Source of the DNA: Planctomyces sp. | GTDB lineage: Bacteria; Planctomycetota; Planctomycetia; Planctomycetales; Planctomycetaceae | Direction: 5' to 3' | Assembly: GCA_016795105.1 (NCBI GenBank) | Contig: JAEUIH010000035.1 | Coordinates: forward strand, 7,545-67,671 | DNA: 60,127 nt | Shown: piece by piece, positions 8,586 to 16,286 of the stretch | Layout: each line of letters begins with the position of its first letter | Numbering within the stretch: position 1 is the stretch's first letter | Program-made: the position numbers and the translations under genes | The notes under the pieces: generated by a model | Database searches by the model: none | What the model saw: only the letters and a program-made list of their open reading frames with translations | What the model was told of the DNA's origin: nothing

Positions 8586-9848
8586 CTACTTAGGGAGGAT
8601 ATTCTCCAGAGCTGTGGCGGATTCACCTGGTGTTCCGCCGTTGAAGAACCCAAGGTAGCGGACAGGCCCGATCGACATCAGGGTCGCGTAGAGCAGCTTG
8701 TTCCATCGTGGCAATCCGGCCGATGTCATTTCCACTTTGCGTTCACGGAGCCGTTCTTCAGGAACCCGCAGATGCACGACGAGGTATCGAATACCGATCC
8801 ATTGCATCAACCAGCCGCAATGAGCCAGCCGCGGAGTGTCGGTCTTCCTGTCTGTGATCAGGAAGTCCACAAGACATCGATCGATGAGCGTCTGCTTCGA
8901 TTTCGGTATCCAGGAAGATACTCGCAGCCGAAGGGACGCCAAAGTATACGCGACAGGTGCCATGATTTCATCGAAACGCTCTCGCGAGGAGAACATCAAT
9001 GGACGCACAAATGTGACCAGGAATTTGTAGAACAGACTCTTGCGATACAGGTGCTTTCCCGTCATGGAAGTTCGAATCTGAGGATTCCGGGTGACCAATT
9101 CCTGAGACAGGCTCGTCTTGCCGGCCCCATCGCAACCGGCAATGAAAACAAAGCGGTGATGGCGCGGAGGTCTGTGCCACGCCCAGGAGATTCGACTCCA
9201 GAGCTTTTTAGCGGAACGTTCGGGTTGGTGAAGGGGCAGCTGGTTTCTCAACTCATGCAAACTCGTCGTCAGCAGATCGTCCGACAATTCCCCTGTCTTC
9301 AGGATGCTCTGAATCCTGTCAGTCAGATCAAGAATTTCACCTTTGTCTGCTTGAGCGAGAAATGCCCCCAGTCGCTGCTGTACACTCGCTGAATTCAGCT
9401 TCCTTCTCTTGTATTTCAAATGATGGATATAGAGATTGAACTCAACCGGAAGTGAAAATCGTGCGACCGCGACAGTCTGATTTCTCAGTTGAATACAGTC
9501 CGATGAATCGAGCACCCGGGACTGACCGACAAATTGTCGAAGACGAACCCAGAGATCAAACTGAACCCTGTGACACCCATCCAGTGAAAACAAAGTTAGT
9601 CGCGTCTTATCCGGTCCATTCCGTTCAACAAGGAAGTGCAGTTCACCAGCGTCGCACCATTGACTGATCGATTCCAGCAGTTCTGTCACACTGGACTCTG
9701 TTCCAAAGAGATCAACATCACCCTCATCTGGAAGCAGGTTGCGATGAACATACTGTTCCAGCGGAGTTCCTCTCAGCTGAACAAATCGCCACGGACCAGC
9801 CAGTATTCGCGAAAGACTGGCTATCAACTGCCGATGAAAGCTTCGCAT
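8586..9848 (-). CDS. Nucleotidyltransferase-fold / P-loop kinase fusion protein, function unknown
   Basis: Two-part protein of 420 residues. The N-terminal half has the pattern of the nucleotidyltransferase superfamily: RGT at 26-28, EGDVDLF with paired aspartates D44 and D46, and a third Asp in VQFDLW (D98). The C-terminal half is a thymidylate-kinase-like P-loop domain with Walker A GCDGAGKT (238-245), TLIDRCLVDFL (a DR motif as in TMP kinases) and a basic lid-like stretch ending RERKVEM. It starts on an ATG overlapping the stop of the glycosyltransferase by one base, so the two are probably co-translated. The link to glycan synthesis comes only from context. Substrates are unknown. Confidence 0.8.
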   Translation of the reverse strand: MRSFHRQLIASLSRILAGPWRFVQLRGTPLEQYVHRNLLPDEGDVDLFGTESSVTELLESISQWCDAGELHFLVERNGPDKTRLTLFSLDGCHRVQFDLWVRLRQFVGQSRVLDSSDCIQLRNQTVAVARFSLPVEFNLYIHHLKYKRRKLNSASVQQRLGAFLAQADKGEILDLTDRIQSILKTGELSDDLLTTSLHELRNQLPLHQPERSAKKLWSRISWAWHRPPRHHRFVFIAGCDGAGKTSLSQELVTRNPQIRTSMTGKHLYRKSLFYKFLVTFVRPLMFSSRERFDEIMAPVAYTLASLRLRVSSWIPKSKQTLIDRCLVDFLITDRKTDTPRLAHCGWLMQWIGIRYLVVHLRVPEERLRERKVEMTSAGLPRWNKLLYATLMSIGPVRYLGFFNGGTPGESATALENILPK

Positions 9849-11041
9849 CAGGCTGCTCGCCGACCGATTCCATCAACAACCTCGGAATAGACTTCGAGCG
9901 TCCGGTTGATCATATCGGCAAGGGAAAAAGGATTCTCCCCAATGGCAATCGAACTTCGATTCTCGAGAAGCCACTGAACCTGTTTCAGCAGCGCCGATAC
10001 GTCTCCTGGAGGAACTCGCCCTTCGGGAAACTGTCTTGCAAGAACTTCCGATGCTCCTCCGTGATCCCATCCAGCAACAGGCGTACCTAAAGACAGGGAC
10101 TCAGCAACCGTTCTCCCAAAAGCTTCGGGCTGTTGAGAGAGAGACAGCACGAGATCCGACACCGCATAGAATTCTCGCATATCACTTCGATGCCCGGTCC
10201 ATGTGATATCTTTTGCCAGACCAAGGGCGTGCTGTCGAGCAATCACCTCGTCCGCATACGATCGTTTGCGTGGATCAATTCCACCAACAATCAGACCATG
10301 GACGCGCAGACCGACCCGTCGCAGCTCCGATACCAAATTCAGAAACTCAAGGTGACCTTTCAGACGCGTAACCCGCCCGGGCAGCAGCAGCAAAATCTTT
10401 CCCACTGCAGAGGGAAAATCGCGATAAAGCTGAGAGACCCAATCGGCAGTCGGCGTGAATCCACGAGGAAACTCGTCCATACAGATTCCTCGCGGAACGA
10501 CCCGCATTCTTGAGCGGTCAAGTTCCGGCCACGAAGTCTGAGCATATCGCTGGACCGATTCTGAAACGCTGATCACAACGTCTCCGCTCCCCATAATCCG
10601 ACTGTAGCGTCCAACCGAGTAAAAGCCGTGAAACGTGGATATGAGGCGAGGACGGAGATGTGCAGGAAGTGTCTTCACGGCCATCCAGGTCACCCATGCC
10701 GGAAGACGCGAATGGACATCCACCACATCGACTCGCTCGCGGATGATCAGATTTCGCAGTTGAGCAATCGCGAATGCGCATCGTGGAGATTTGACACCCC
10801 CGGCACATTCGAAGTGACGTGAACCGTCCGCTTCCAGCGAACGTACCATCCGGCCTCCGGAAGATGCGACCAGCGAACGATGACCAGCTTCGACAAGCCC
10901 CTTCGCGATCTCGAGGACGCCGCGTTCAACGCCGCCTCCTTCGAGCGCAGGAAGAACCTGCAGGACCGTCAGTGGGCTGCGGCCAGGACGCACAACGTCA
11001 TCTCTGGCTCTATCTGTTCTGAATTTCGTTTGCTCATCCAT
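9848..11041 (-). CDS. Glycosyltransferase family 4 protein
   Basis: GT-B-fold retaining glycosyltransferase of 397 residues. The N-terminal half has LEGGGVERGVLEIAKGL, the glycine-rich acceptor-side motif. The C-terminal half has LLLPGRVTRLKGHLEF, the usual start of the nucleotide-sugar domain, and the EX7E motif in PEAFGRTVAESLSLGTPV near residue 310. There is no signal peptide or membrane helix, so it probably acts on the cytoplasmic face on a lipid-linked sugar chain. It is translationally coupled to the downstream NTase-kinase gene by a one-base overlap. Facing the nucleotide-sugar genes across a repeat block, it likely takes part in the same glycan. Donor and acceptor are unknown. Confidence 0.88.
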   Translation of the reverse strand: MDEQTKFRTDRARDDVVRPGRSPLTVLQVLPALEGGGVERGVLEIAKGLVEAGHRSLVASSGGRMVRSLEADGSRHFECAGGVKSPRCAFAIAQLRNLIIRERVDVVDVHSRLPAWVTWMAVKTLPAHLRPRLISTFHGFYSVGRYSRIMGSGDVVISVSESVQRYAQTSWPELDRSRMRVVPRGICMDEFPRGFTPTADWVSQLYRDFPSAVGKILLLLPGRVTRLKGHLEFLNLVSELRRVGLRVHGLIVGGIDPRKRSYADEVIARQHALGLAKDITWTGHRSDMREFYAVSDLVLSLSQQPEAFGRTVAESLSLGTPVAGWDHGGASEVLARQFPEGRVPPGDVSALLKQVQWLLENRSSIAIGENPFSLADMINRTLEVYSEVVDGIGRRAA

Positions 11042-11068
11042 GACTTCAAATTCAGCCTCGCTTTTGAT

Positions 11069-11347
11069 TCAGCCTCGCTTCAGTGTCCCTTTCTGAAGTT
11101 CTTCCACGATTTTTGCAAGTGCTGCGACATCGCGAGTCTTCATCACATGTTCTACTCGCGAAGCGGGAATCTTCATGCGATTCATCAACTCCTCTGCCGT
11201 TTCCCACATCTTTGCCTGCTTCTTGGGGGGAGCCAGATAAAGATTTGTGACCAGATCACTCAACCGCTGTTCGTCAATCTGGTCCTTGTTGTCGTAGTAC
11301 CTTCGAATCACATCCTGCTGGTACTTCGAATATTCTCGCTCCGCCAT
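11069..11347 (-). CDS. Small conserved hypothetical protein (92 residues)
   Basis: Cytoplasmic, highly charged, probably all-helical protein that begins MAEREYSKYQQDVIRRYYDN. I believe similar proteins occur in other planctomycetes, but no function is known to me. ATG 11347 is preferred because the conserved-looking sequence begins there. The frame can be extended upstream by 16 residues with no ribosome-binding site to support it. The last residues, EELQKGTLKRG, are basic. It lies 27 bp upstream of the glycosyltransferase on the same strand, so the two may share a transcript. No membrane segment, cysteine motif or nucleotide-binding loop is visible. Confidence 0.72.
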   Translation of the reverse strand: MAEREYSKYQQDVIRRYYDNKDQIDEQRLSDLVTNLYLAPPKKQAKMWETAEELMNRMKIPASRVEHVMKTRDVAALAKIVEELQKGTLKRG

Positions 11348-11646
11348 GACAAAGAAAGTCCTGATCGCCTGATGTAAAAGCAAACCGAAAACCACTGCCG
11401 GATTTTAGTCGGCTGCCCTTCTTTCAGAAACACCGATTCCAGCACGAATTTCATTGAATCCACGAACGGATTCCATTTTCACTGAATCCTGGGACGGATT
11501 CGTTCTTCGCTCAATCCTGGGACGGATTCGTTTTTCGCTCAATCCTGGGACGGATTCGATAGAAGTGATCTTGCAGCGATGCCCGTGTCTGCCATGATCC
11601 CCGCCAGAATTACTCGATTTCCACAGCATATACCGTCAGTCAGCGT
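11348..11646. other. Intergenic region between divergent genes holding a tandem repeat
   Basis: About 300 bp between the small minus-strand gene and the plus-strand PQQ-propeller gene. Its main content is the 28-bp tandem repeat at 11457-11558. The minus-strand frame across it (11405-11629) has repeat-driven composition and no good start context, so I do not call it a gene. Promoters for both flanking genes must lie here, but none stands out. Confidence 0.6.
11457..11558. repeat. 28-bp tandem repeat, each unit a small hairpin
   Basis: Four units, at 11457-11484, 11485-11512, 11513-11540 and a partial 11541-11558. Units 2-4 share AATCCTGGGACGGATTCG and unit 1 reads AATCCACGAACGGATTCC. In every unit AATCC can pair with GGATT around a 6-nt loop, even though the loop differs in unit 1. 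A further degenerate unit may precede it near 11435. It lies in the gap between divergent genes, where it could act as operator sites or in the 5' leader of either transcript. Function unknown. Confidence 0.88.
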
Positions 11647-13236
11647 ATGTCCCCGACAACAAACTCAGAATCACTCCCCCCGCTTCCGCCCTCACGTCGA
11701 CTGCGCTGGAAGGGTGCCGCGTGTGTCGTGGCCATCGGTACTGCCGCAATGGCTGCGTCTGCTTTGTTCGCCCCGGACAATACGTGGCGTGTAATGTTCA
11801 TGCTGTATTCCGGTGGCTTCATGTCGACCGGCATCACTCTTTGGTGGCTCTTCTTCTCCGGTCTTCCCTGGAAAACTCGACTTGCAGGCATCGGCATCTG
11901 TCTGATTGCAGGAGTCGTCGGCAGCTATGGAGCGATTCGAGGGGTCCAGTTTGACGGTGATATGCGTCCCCGCTTTCAGTGGCGATGGCAACCCGATCCA
12001 AAGGCAAAGACAGCTGAATGGTTGTCGAAGAATTCGGCGGACTCGTCTGTCAGCGATTCCACAGTTAACTTTCAGTTGAACGAAGGTGACTGGTCTCGCT
12101 ACTGCGGCCCCATCGGCAGCCGAATCATCTCCGAACCTCAGCTTGAATCACCGGACTGGAAGTCGTCGCCTCCCGCTGAACTCTGGCGACATCCCGTTGG
12201 CGAAGCATGGTCCTCATTTGCTGTTGCGGGAGGTCGTGTATTCACACAGGAACAACGTGGACCTGCTGAATGCGTCACCTGCTATGACGCAGAGTCCGGT
12301 AAGCAGCTCTGGGTTCATCAGGACACAGCTCGATATGAAACAGCGATGGGAGGTATTGGACCCCGGGCGACGCCAACTGTCACTCAAACAGCCGTCTATT
12401 CACTCGGTGCCACAGGCCTCCTGAATTGTCTTGACCCACTTTCAGGCACCGAACGATGGCAACGAGATATCCTCGAAGATGCTGGAAGTCAGATGATCGA
12501 GTGGGGAATGAGTGGCTCACCTCTCATCTATGACAATCTGCTGATCGTCGATGCAGGAGGTGAACAGGGCAGGGCAGTAATCGCTTATCGACTCGAGACT
12601 GGCGAAATCGCATGGAGCTCGCAGAATCACAAAGCCGGATACGCGGCACCCAGAATCGAGACGTTCGGAGAAACAGACATCCTGATCATCTTTCACGGTG
12701 ACGGACTTCTCGGGATGGATCCCCTCACGGGCGAACGACTGTGGGAATATCCATGGACAAACATCTACAAGATCAATGTGGCTCAGCCGCTTCGCTTCGG
12801 TGATCAAATCCTGATCAGCAGCGGGTATGACTCCGGCTGCGTCCTGCTCGATCCCACTCGGCTGAGTGATGGACGACCGGCCGAGGTCTGGGCTCCGCAG
12901 AAGTCTCTTAAACTCAAGTTTAATGAGGCGGTTCAGTTCGGCGATTATGTCTACGGACTCGATGATGGAATTCTTGCCTGTATTGACTCACGAACCGGCG
13001 AGCGGTCGTGGAAGGGAGGGCGATACGGTTTTGGTCAGCTTCTACTCTGGGGAGACCAGATCCTCGTGCAGGCAGAGAAGGGATATGTGGCTCTTGTTGC
13101 TGCCGACCCTGAAGAATTCAAAGAGATCACTCGCTTTGATGCTCTGTCCAATCGCACATGGAATGTACCTGTCGTCAGCCAGGGAAGACTGTATGTTCGA
13201 AATGCAGATGAAGCTGCCTGCTTCAAACTGAAGTAA
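11647..13236 (+). CDS. Membrane-anchored PQQ-like beta-propeller protein
   Basis: 529 residues. The first ~110 hold three hydrophobic segments (around GAACVVAIGTAAMAASALF, MLYSGGFMSTGITLWWLFF and AGIGICLIAGVVGSYGAI). The rest is a PQQ/BamB-like beta-propeller with repeated strands such as TCYDAESGKQLWVHQ, CLDPLSGTERWQRD, AYRLETGEIAWSSQ and GMDPLTGERLWEYP. The propeller is probably periplasmic. Such proteins are very common in planctomycetes, and their ligands are mostly unknown. No quinoprotein dehydrogenase catalytic residues were recognised, so this is likely a structural or binding propeller. mscL follows about 90 bp downstream of its stop. Confidence 0.85.
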   Translation: MSPTTNSESLPPLPPSRRLRWKGAACVVAIGTAAMAASALFAPDNTWRVMFMLYSGGFMSTGITLWWLFFSGLPWKTRLAGIGICLIAGVVGSYGAIRGVQFDGDMRPRFQWRWQPDPKAKTAEWLSKNSADSSVSDSTVNFQLNEGDWSRYCGPIGSRIISEPQLESPDWKSSPPAELWRHPVGEAWSSFAVAGGRVFTQEQRGPAECVTCYDAESGKQLWVHQDTARYETAMGGIGPRATPTVTQTAVYSLGATGLLNCLDPLSGTERWQRDILEDAGSQMIEWGMSGSPLIYDNLLIVDAGGEQGRAVIAYRLETGEIAWSSQNHKAGYAAPRIETFGETDILIIFHGDGLLGMDPLTGERLWEYPWTNIYKINVAQPLRFGDQILISSGYDSGCVLLDPTRLSDGRPAEVWAPQKSLKLKFNEAVQFGDYVYGLDDGILACIDSRTGERSWKGGRYGFGQLLLWGDQILVQAEKGYVALVAADPEEFKEITRFDALSNRTWNVPVVSQGRLYVRNADEAACFKLK

Positions 13237-13327
13237 GACGCAATTGAGTGAAGCTGCAAGCACTGAGCAGCAGACTCAACGTTCAATTCCCTCTCCCCCT
13301 GTTGCAATAAAGAAACGAGTTTCGACT

Positions 13328-13765
13328 ATGGGACTGATCAAAGAGTTCAAAGAGTTCGCCATGAAAGGCAACGTGGTGGACATGGCCGTCGGCGTTATCA
13401 TCGGAGGAGCGTTCGGAAAGATCGTGAACTCGATGGTCAAAGATATCATGATGCCCATCGTCGGATCATTCGGCGGAAAGGGAAGCTTCGGCCAGGAGTT
13501 CATTTACCTCGGAACTGGTGAACGTCCCAAAACCCTGGAACTGGTCGAGAAATCCGGCGAACCCTACATTGCCTGGGGACCATTTGCTCAGGCCACGATC
13601 GATTTTCTGATCATGGCGTTTTCGATCTTCATCATCATTAAACTGATGAACAAGGCGACTGAACTCACCAAACTTCGGAAAGAAGCTGCTCCGGCTGCTC
13701 CCCCCGCAACTCCGGAAGACGTCCTTCTGCTTCGCGAGATTCGTGACGCTCTTAAGTCCCGGTAA
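13328..13765 (+). CDS. mscL: Large-conductance mechanosensitive channel
   Basis: Homopentameric inner-membrane channel that opens under membrane tension to release solutes after osmotic downshock. ATG 13328 gives MGLIKEFKEFAMKGNVVDMA, the standard MscL N-terminus, followed by the pore-lining first helix (VGVIIGGAFGKIVNSMVKDI), a periplasmic loop, the second helix (FAQATIDFLIMAFSIFIIIK) and a C-terminal amphipathic bundle helix. Length, 145 residues, is typical (E. coli 136). The frame is open back to a TTG at 13244, but those 28 residues have no counterpart in the family, so the longer start is rejected. Confidence 0.95.
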   Translation: MGLIKEFKEFAMKGNVVDMAVGVIIGGAFGKIVNSMVKDIMMPIVGSFGGKGSFGQEFIYLGTGERPKTLELVEKSGEPYIAWGPFAQATIDFLIMAFSIFIIIKLMNKATELTKLRKEAAPAAPPATPEDVLLLREIRDALKSR

Positions 13766-13949
13766 TTCTCCGTGCAAAGCTGCTTTCCGCAGATTCAGAG
13801 ATTGAGCCGACAAAAAATACCGACGTCCCACCCCCTGATTCCGCGAAAAAAGGGCGGATTGACTGCGACTGGATTGCGATTTCCGCATTTCAGGATCACT
13901 ATTTCGCCCTTTCCAGAACATGTTTCGTGCTGCCGCAGAGGGTTGAGTT

Positions 13950-15362
13950 GTGTTGAGTGGGATTGAATCAAATCCAAAGAGTTCTCTACGAACGTGTCGT
14001 TTGGTGACCCTCGGATGTAAGGTCAACCAATACGAAACTCAGCTCGTTCGCGAAGCACTCGAATTGAGCGGTTACCGCGAAGCTGCGGAAAATGAGCCCG
14101 CCGATTTGTGTATCGTAAATACATGTACGGTCACGAATACGGGTGATTCCAAGTCGAGACAGGTCATCCGTCAGCTGGCACGTGAAAACCCGGGCACCAA
14201 AACCATTGTGATGGGTTGCTACGCAACGCGCGATCCTCGAGCTGTTAGTGAACTACCCAACGTTGTTGAGGTGGTCACTGACAAAAGAGAGTTGCCGGAT
14301 GTGCTTGGACGATTCGGTCTTGTGGACATGCCCGCCGGGATCAGCGAGTTTGAAGGTCATCAGCGAGCCTTCGTCAAAATTCAGGACGGCTGCATCCTCA
14401 AGTGTTCTTATTGCATCATTCCAACCGTTCGACCAGGCCTTCGCAGTCGTCGACCAGCCGACATTGAAGATGAAATTCGCAGACTGATCGACAATGGATA
14501 TCGCGAAATTGTGATCAGCGGTGTTCATGTTGGGCACTTTGGCGTCGATACAAATCACCTTCATCCCGGAGATCAACCGGAACGCCTCTGGCATCTGCTG
14601 CGACGACTCGACAAAATCCCTGGCAAGTGGCGAATGAGACTCAGCAGTATCGAATCGGTTGAAGTGAACGATGAATTCGTTCGCGCGGCCGCTGATTGCG
14701 AACACCTGTGTCCGCAGTTTCATCCAGCACTTCAGAGCGGAAGCAATGGTGTGCTGACTCGCATGCGTCGCAGATATCGAGTTGAACGATTCCTCGAACG
14801 ACTTGAACAGATTCGCGAACAACTGGGCCTCCACACTGCATTCTCGACAGACATCATTGTTGGGTTCCCGGGCGAAACCGATGAAGAGTTTGCAGAAACA
14901 ATTGAAACGTGCCGACGCGCACAATTCATGAAAGTGCATGTGTTCCCCTTCAGTCGTCGCGACGGAACGCCGGCCGCGGAGATGCAAAATCAAGTCTCAC
15001 CACAGGTGATCCGTGAGCGGGTTCGAATTCTGAGTGACCTCGAACGCGATCTTGCTCTGCAGTTCTACCAACACCATGTGGGTGCTTCCTCAAAGTTACT
15101 GGAAGTTCTGGTTGAACGACCATCTGAATATCGTCCGGGATTCGTGCGGGGCACTGATCGTAAATACATGCCAGTAGAAGTTCCTGGAACTGATGCAGAC
15201 TTTGGCCGCTTCATCGTCTGCAAAGGCGACACAGCTGATCGCACTGGAATCCTTGCATCGCGAACAGATGCCATCCAGGCGGAAATGGCGACCACTGATT
15301 CAGAGCCTGACGTGTCGGCAGCCATGCAGCGACGTCATGCTTCGACTGGAGCCACTGCATGA
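13950..15362 (+). CDS. mtaB: tRNA N6-threonylcarbamoyladenosine (t6A37) methylthiotransferase MtaB
   Basis: Radical-SAM methylthiotransferase that converts t6A at position 37 of ANN-decoding tRNAs to ms2t6A. The N-terminal UPF0004 domain has its three cluster cysteines (C23 in LGCKVNQYET, C59 in NTCTVTN, C90 in MGCYATRDP). The radical-SAM domain has CILKCSYC (C148, C152, C155). The GCKVNQYE motif and CSYCIIP favour MtaB over MiaB. Length is 470 residues. GTG 13950 is used, as no ATG precedes the conserved region. The stop overlaps the tmk start as ATGA, so the two are translationally coupled. Confidence 0.93.
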   Translation: MLSGIESNPKSSLRTCRLVTLGCKVNQYETQLVREALELSGYREAAENEPADLCIVNTCTVTNTGDSKSRQVIRQLARENPGTKTIVMGCYATRDPRAVSELPNVVEVVTDKRELPDVLGRFGLVDMPAGISEFEGHQRAFVKIQDGCILKCSYCIIPTVRPGLRSRRPADIEDEIRRLIDNGYREIVISGVHVGHFGVDTNHLHPGDQPERLWHLLRRLDKIPGKWRMRLSSIESVEVNDEFVRAAADCEHLCPQFHPALQSGSNGVLTRMRRRYRVERFLERLEQIREQLGLHTAFSTDIIVGFPGETDEEFAETIETCRRAQFMKVHVFPFSRRDGTPAAEMQNQVSPQVIRERVRILSDLERDLALQFYQHHVGASSKLLEVLVERPSEYRPGFVRGTDRKYMPVEVPGTDADFGRFIVCKGDTADRTGILASRTDAIQAEMATTDSEPDVSAAMQRRHASTGATA

Positions 15363-16036
15363 GCTGGCTGATTGCAATTGAGGGCATTGATGGTTCCGGC
15401 AAGGGAACTCAGGCGTCACGACTGGTGGATTCACTCCGTACATCCGGCCTCAGGGCTGCTTCACTGCAGTTTCCCCGATACAACGCAACACGTTTTGGAA
15501 AAGCCATTGGTGACTTCCTGAACGGACGATTCGGAGAACTGAAGCAGGTACATCCGCAACTGGCCGCTGTGCTTTACGCCGGAGATCGGTTCGAATCAAA
15601 AGAAGTTCTGCTGTCATTGATGCAGGAAAATGAAGTTGTTGTGCTCGATCGATTCGTCGGCTCCAATCTCGCACATCAGGCTGCCAAACTGGATGGAGAA
15701 GCTCGGACCCAGCTTACTGAATGGATTGAGCAGATCGAATATGGTGTCTTTCAACTCCCCAAACCATCACTCACCGTGCTGATTGATATGTCCAGCAAGT
15801 GGAGTCGGGAACTGGTTGGAAGAAAGGCGGCTCGCGACTACACAACTCAGGAAGCCGACCTTCAGGAACAGGATCTGCCGTATCTGGAAAAAGTCAGACG
15901 GTGTTATCAGGATCTTGCACTCGCCCGTGAAGACTGGTCAATTGTCCGAGGCCTCGCCGAAGACGGAAGTCTCCGAACGATCGACGACGTGGGTCGCGAA
16001 ATCTTCGAAACCGTCCAGAACCATATTCAGGCCTGA
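15359..16036 (+). CDS. tmk: Thymidylate kinase (dTMP kinase)
   Basis: Phosphorylates dTMP to dTDP with ATP. Walker A is GIDGSGKGT at residues 9-17, and VVLDRFVGSN carries the DR motif that contacts the substrate. LTVLIDMS and the C-terminal helices fit the family. Length, 225 residues, is slightly above the usual ~210. The lid region (GRKAARDYTTQEADLQEQ) is shaped more like the eukaryotic/archaeal-type kinase than the E. coli one, so the exact subfamily is less certain. The start overlaps mtaB by 4 bp. Confidence 0.9.
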   Translation: MSWLIAIEGIDGSGKGTQASRLVDSLRTSGLRAASLQFPRYNATRFGKAIGDFLNGRFGELKQVHPQLAAVLYAGDRFESKEVLLSLMQENEVVVLDRFVGSNLAHQAAKLDGEARTQLTEWIEQIEYGVFQLPKPSLTVLIDMSSKWSRELVGRKAARDYTTQEADLQEQDLPYLEKVRRCYQDLALAREDWSIVRGLAEDGSLRTIDDVGREIFETVQNHIQA

Positions 16037-16286
16037 TAGCTGCCATCCTCGTAATCCGCAGTGTTCTCCTTCGTGAAACCATCGCGTAGCCAGCGTGATA
16101 GGTAACCACGAAAGACACGAACCACACGAAAAACCACAATCAGGTACTGCTGCAATTCTTCCGTCTCTTCCGCATGTTCCGTGGTCAAAACGACAACCCT
16201 GCCTGCGATTCGAAGTCAACCCACTGTGCGATTCCCTCGACAGAACCTGGTTGCGGCTGAGCAAAGCGAAGCCTCGATGGTGCAGC
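16037..16286. repeat. Intergenic gap with degenerate CACGAA direct repeats
   Basis: Gap of 250 bp between the converging tmk and ABC permease genes. At 16106-16137 the motif CACGAA occurs three times in quick succession (CCACGAAAGACACGAACCAC then ACACGAAAAACC), the kind of low-complexity repeat often seen between planctomycete genes. The nearby GTTCCGTGGTC (about 16178) is loosely related on the opposite strand. A plus-strand frame through it is driven by the repeat and is not called. No clear terminator is visible. Confidence 0.55.

Noticed and set aside
8361-9392. Long plus-strand frame of 343 codons
   Set aside because: It overlaps the exporter end, runs through the hairpin repeats and is antisense to the well-supported NTase-kinase gene. 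Its composition is repeat-driven (RRAGMP, GIPARA).
11405-11629. Minus-strand frame of 74 codons across the 28-bp repeat
   Set aside because: The repeat unit (28 bp) is not a multiple of 3, so each unit is read in a different frame. No ribosome-binding site.
13244-13327. Upstream extension of mscL from a TTG
   Set aside because: The 28 residues have no counterpart in MscL and would precede the conserved MGLIKEF start.
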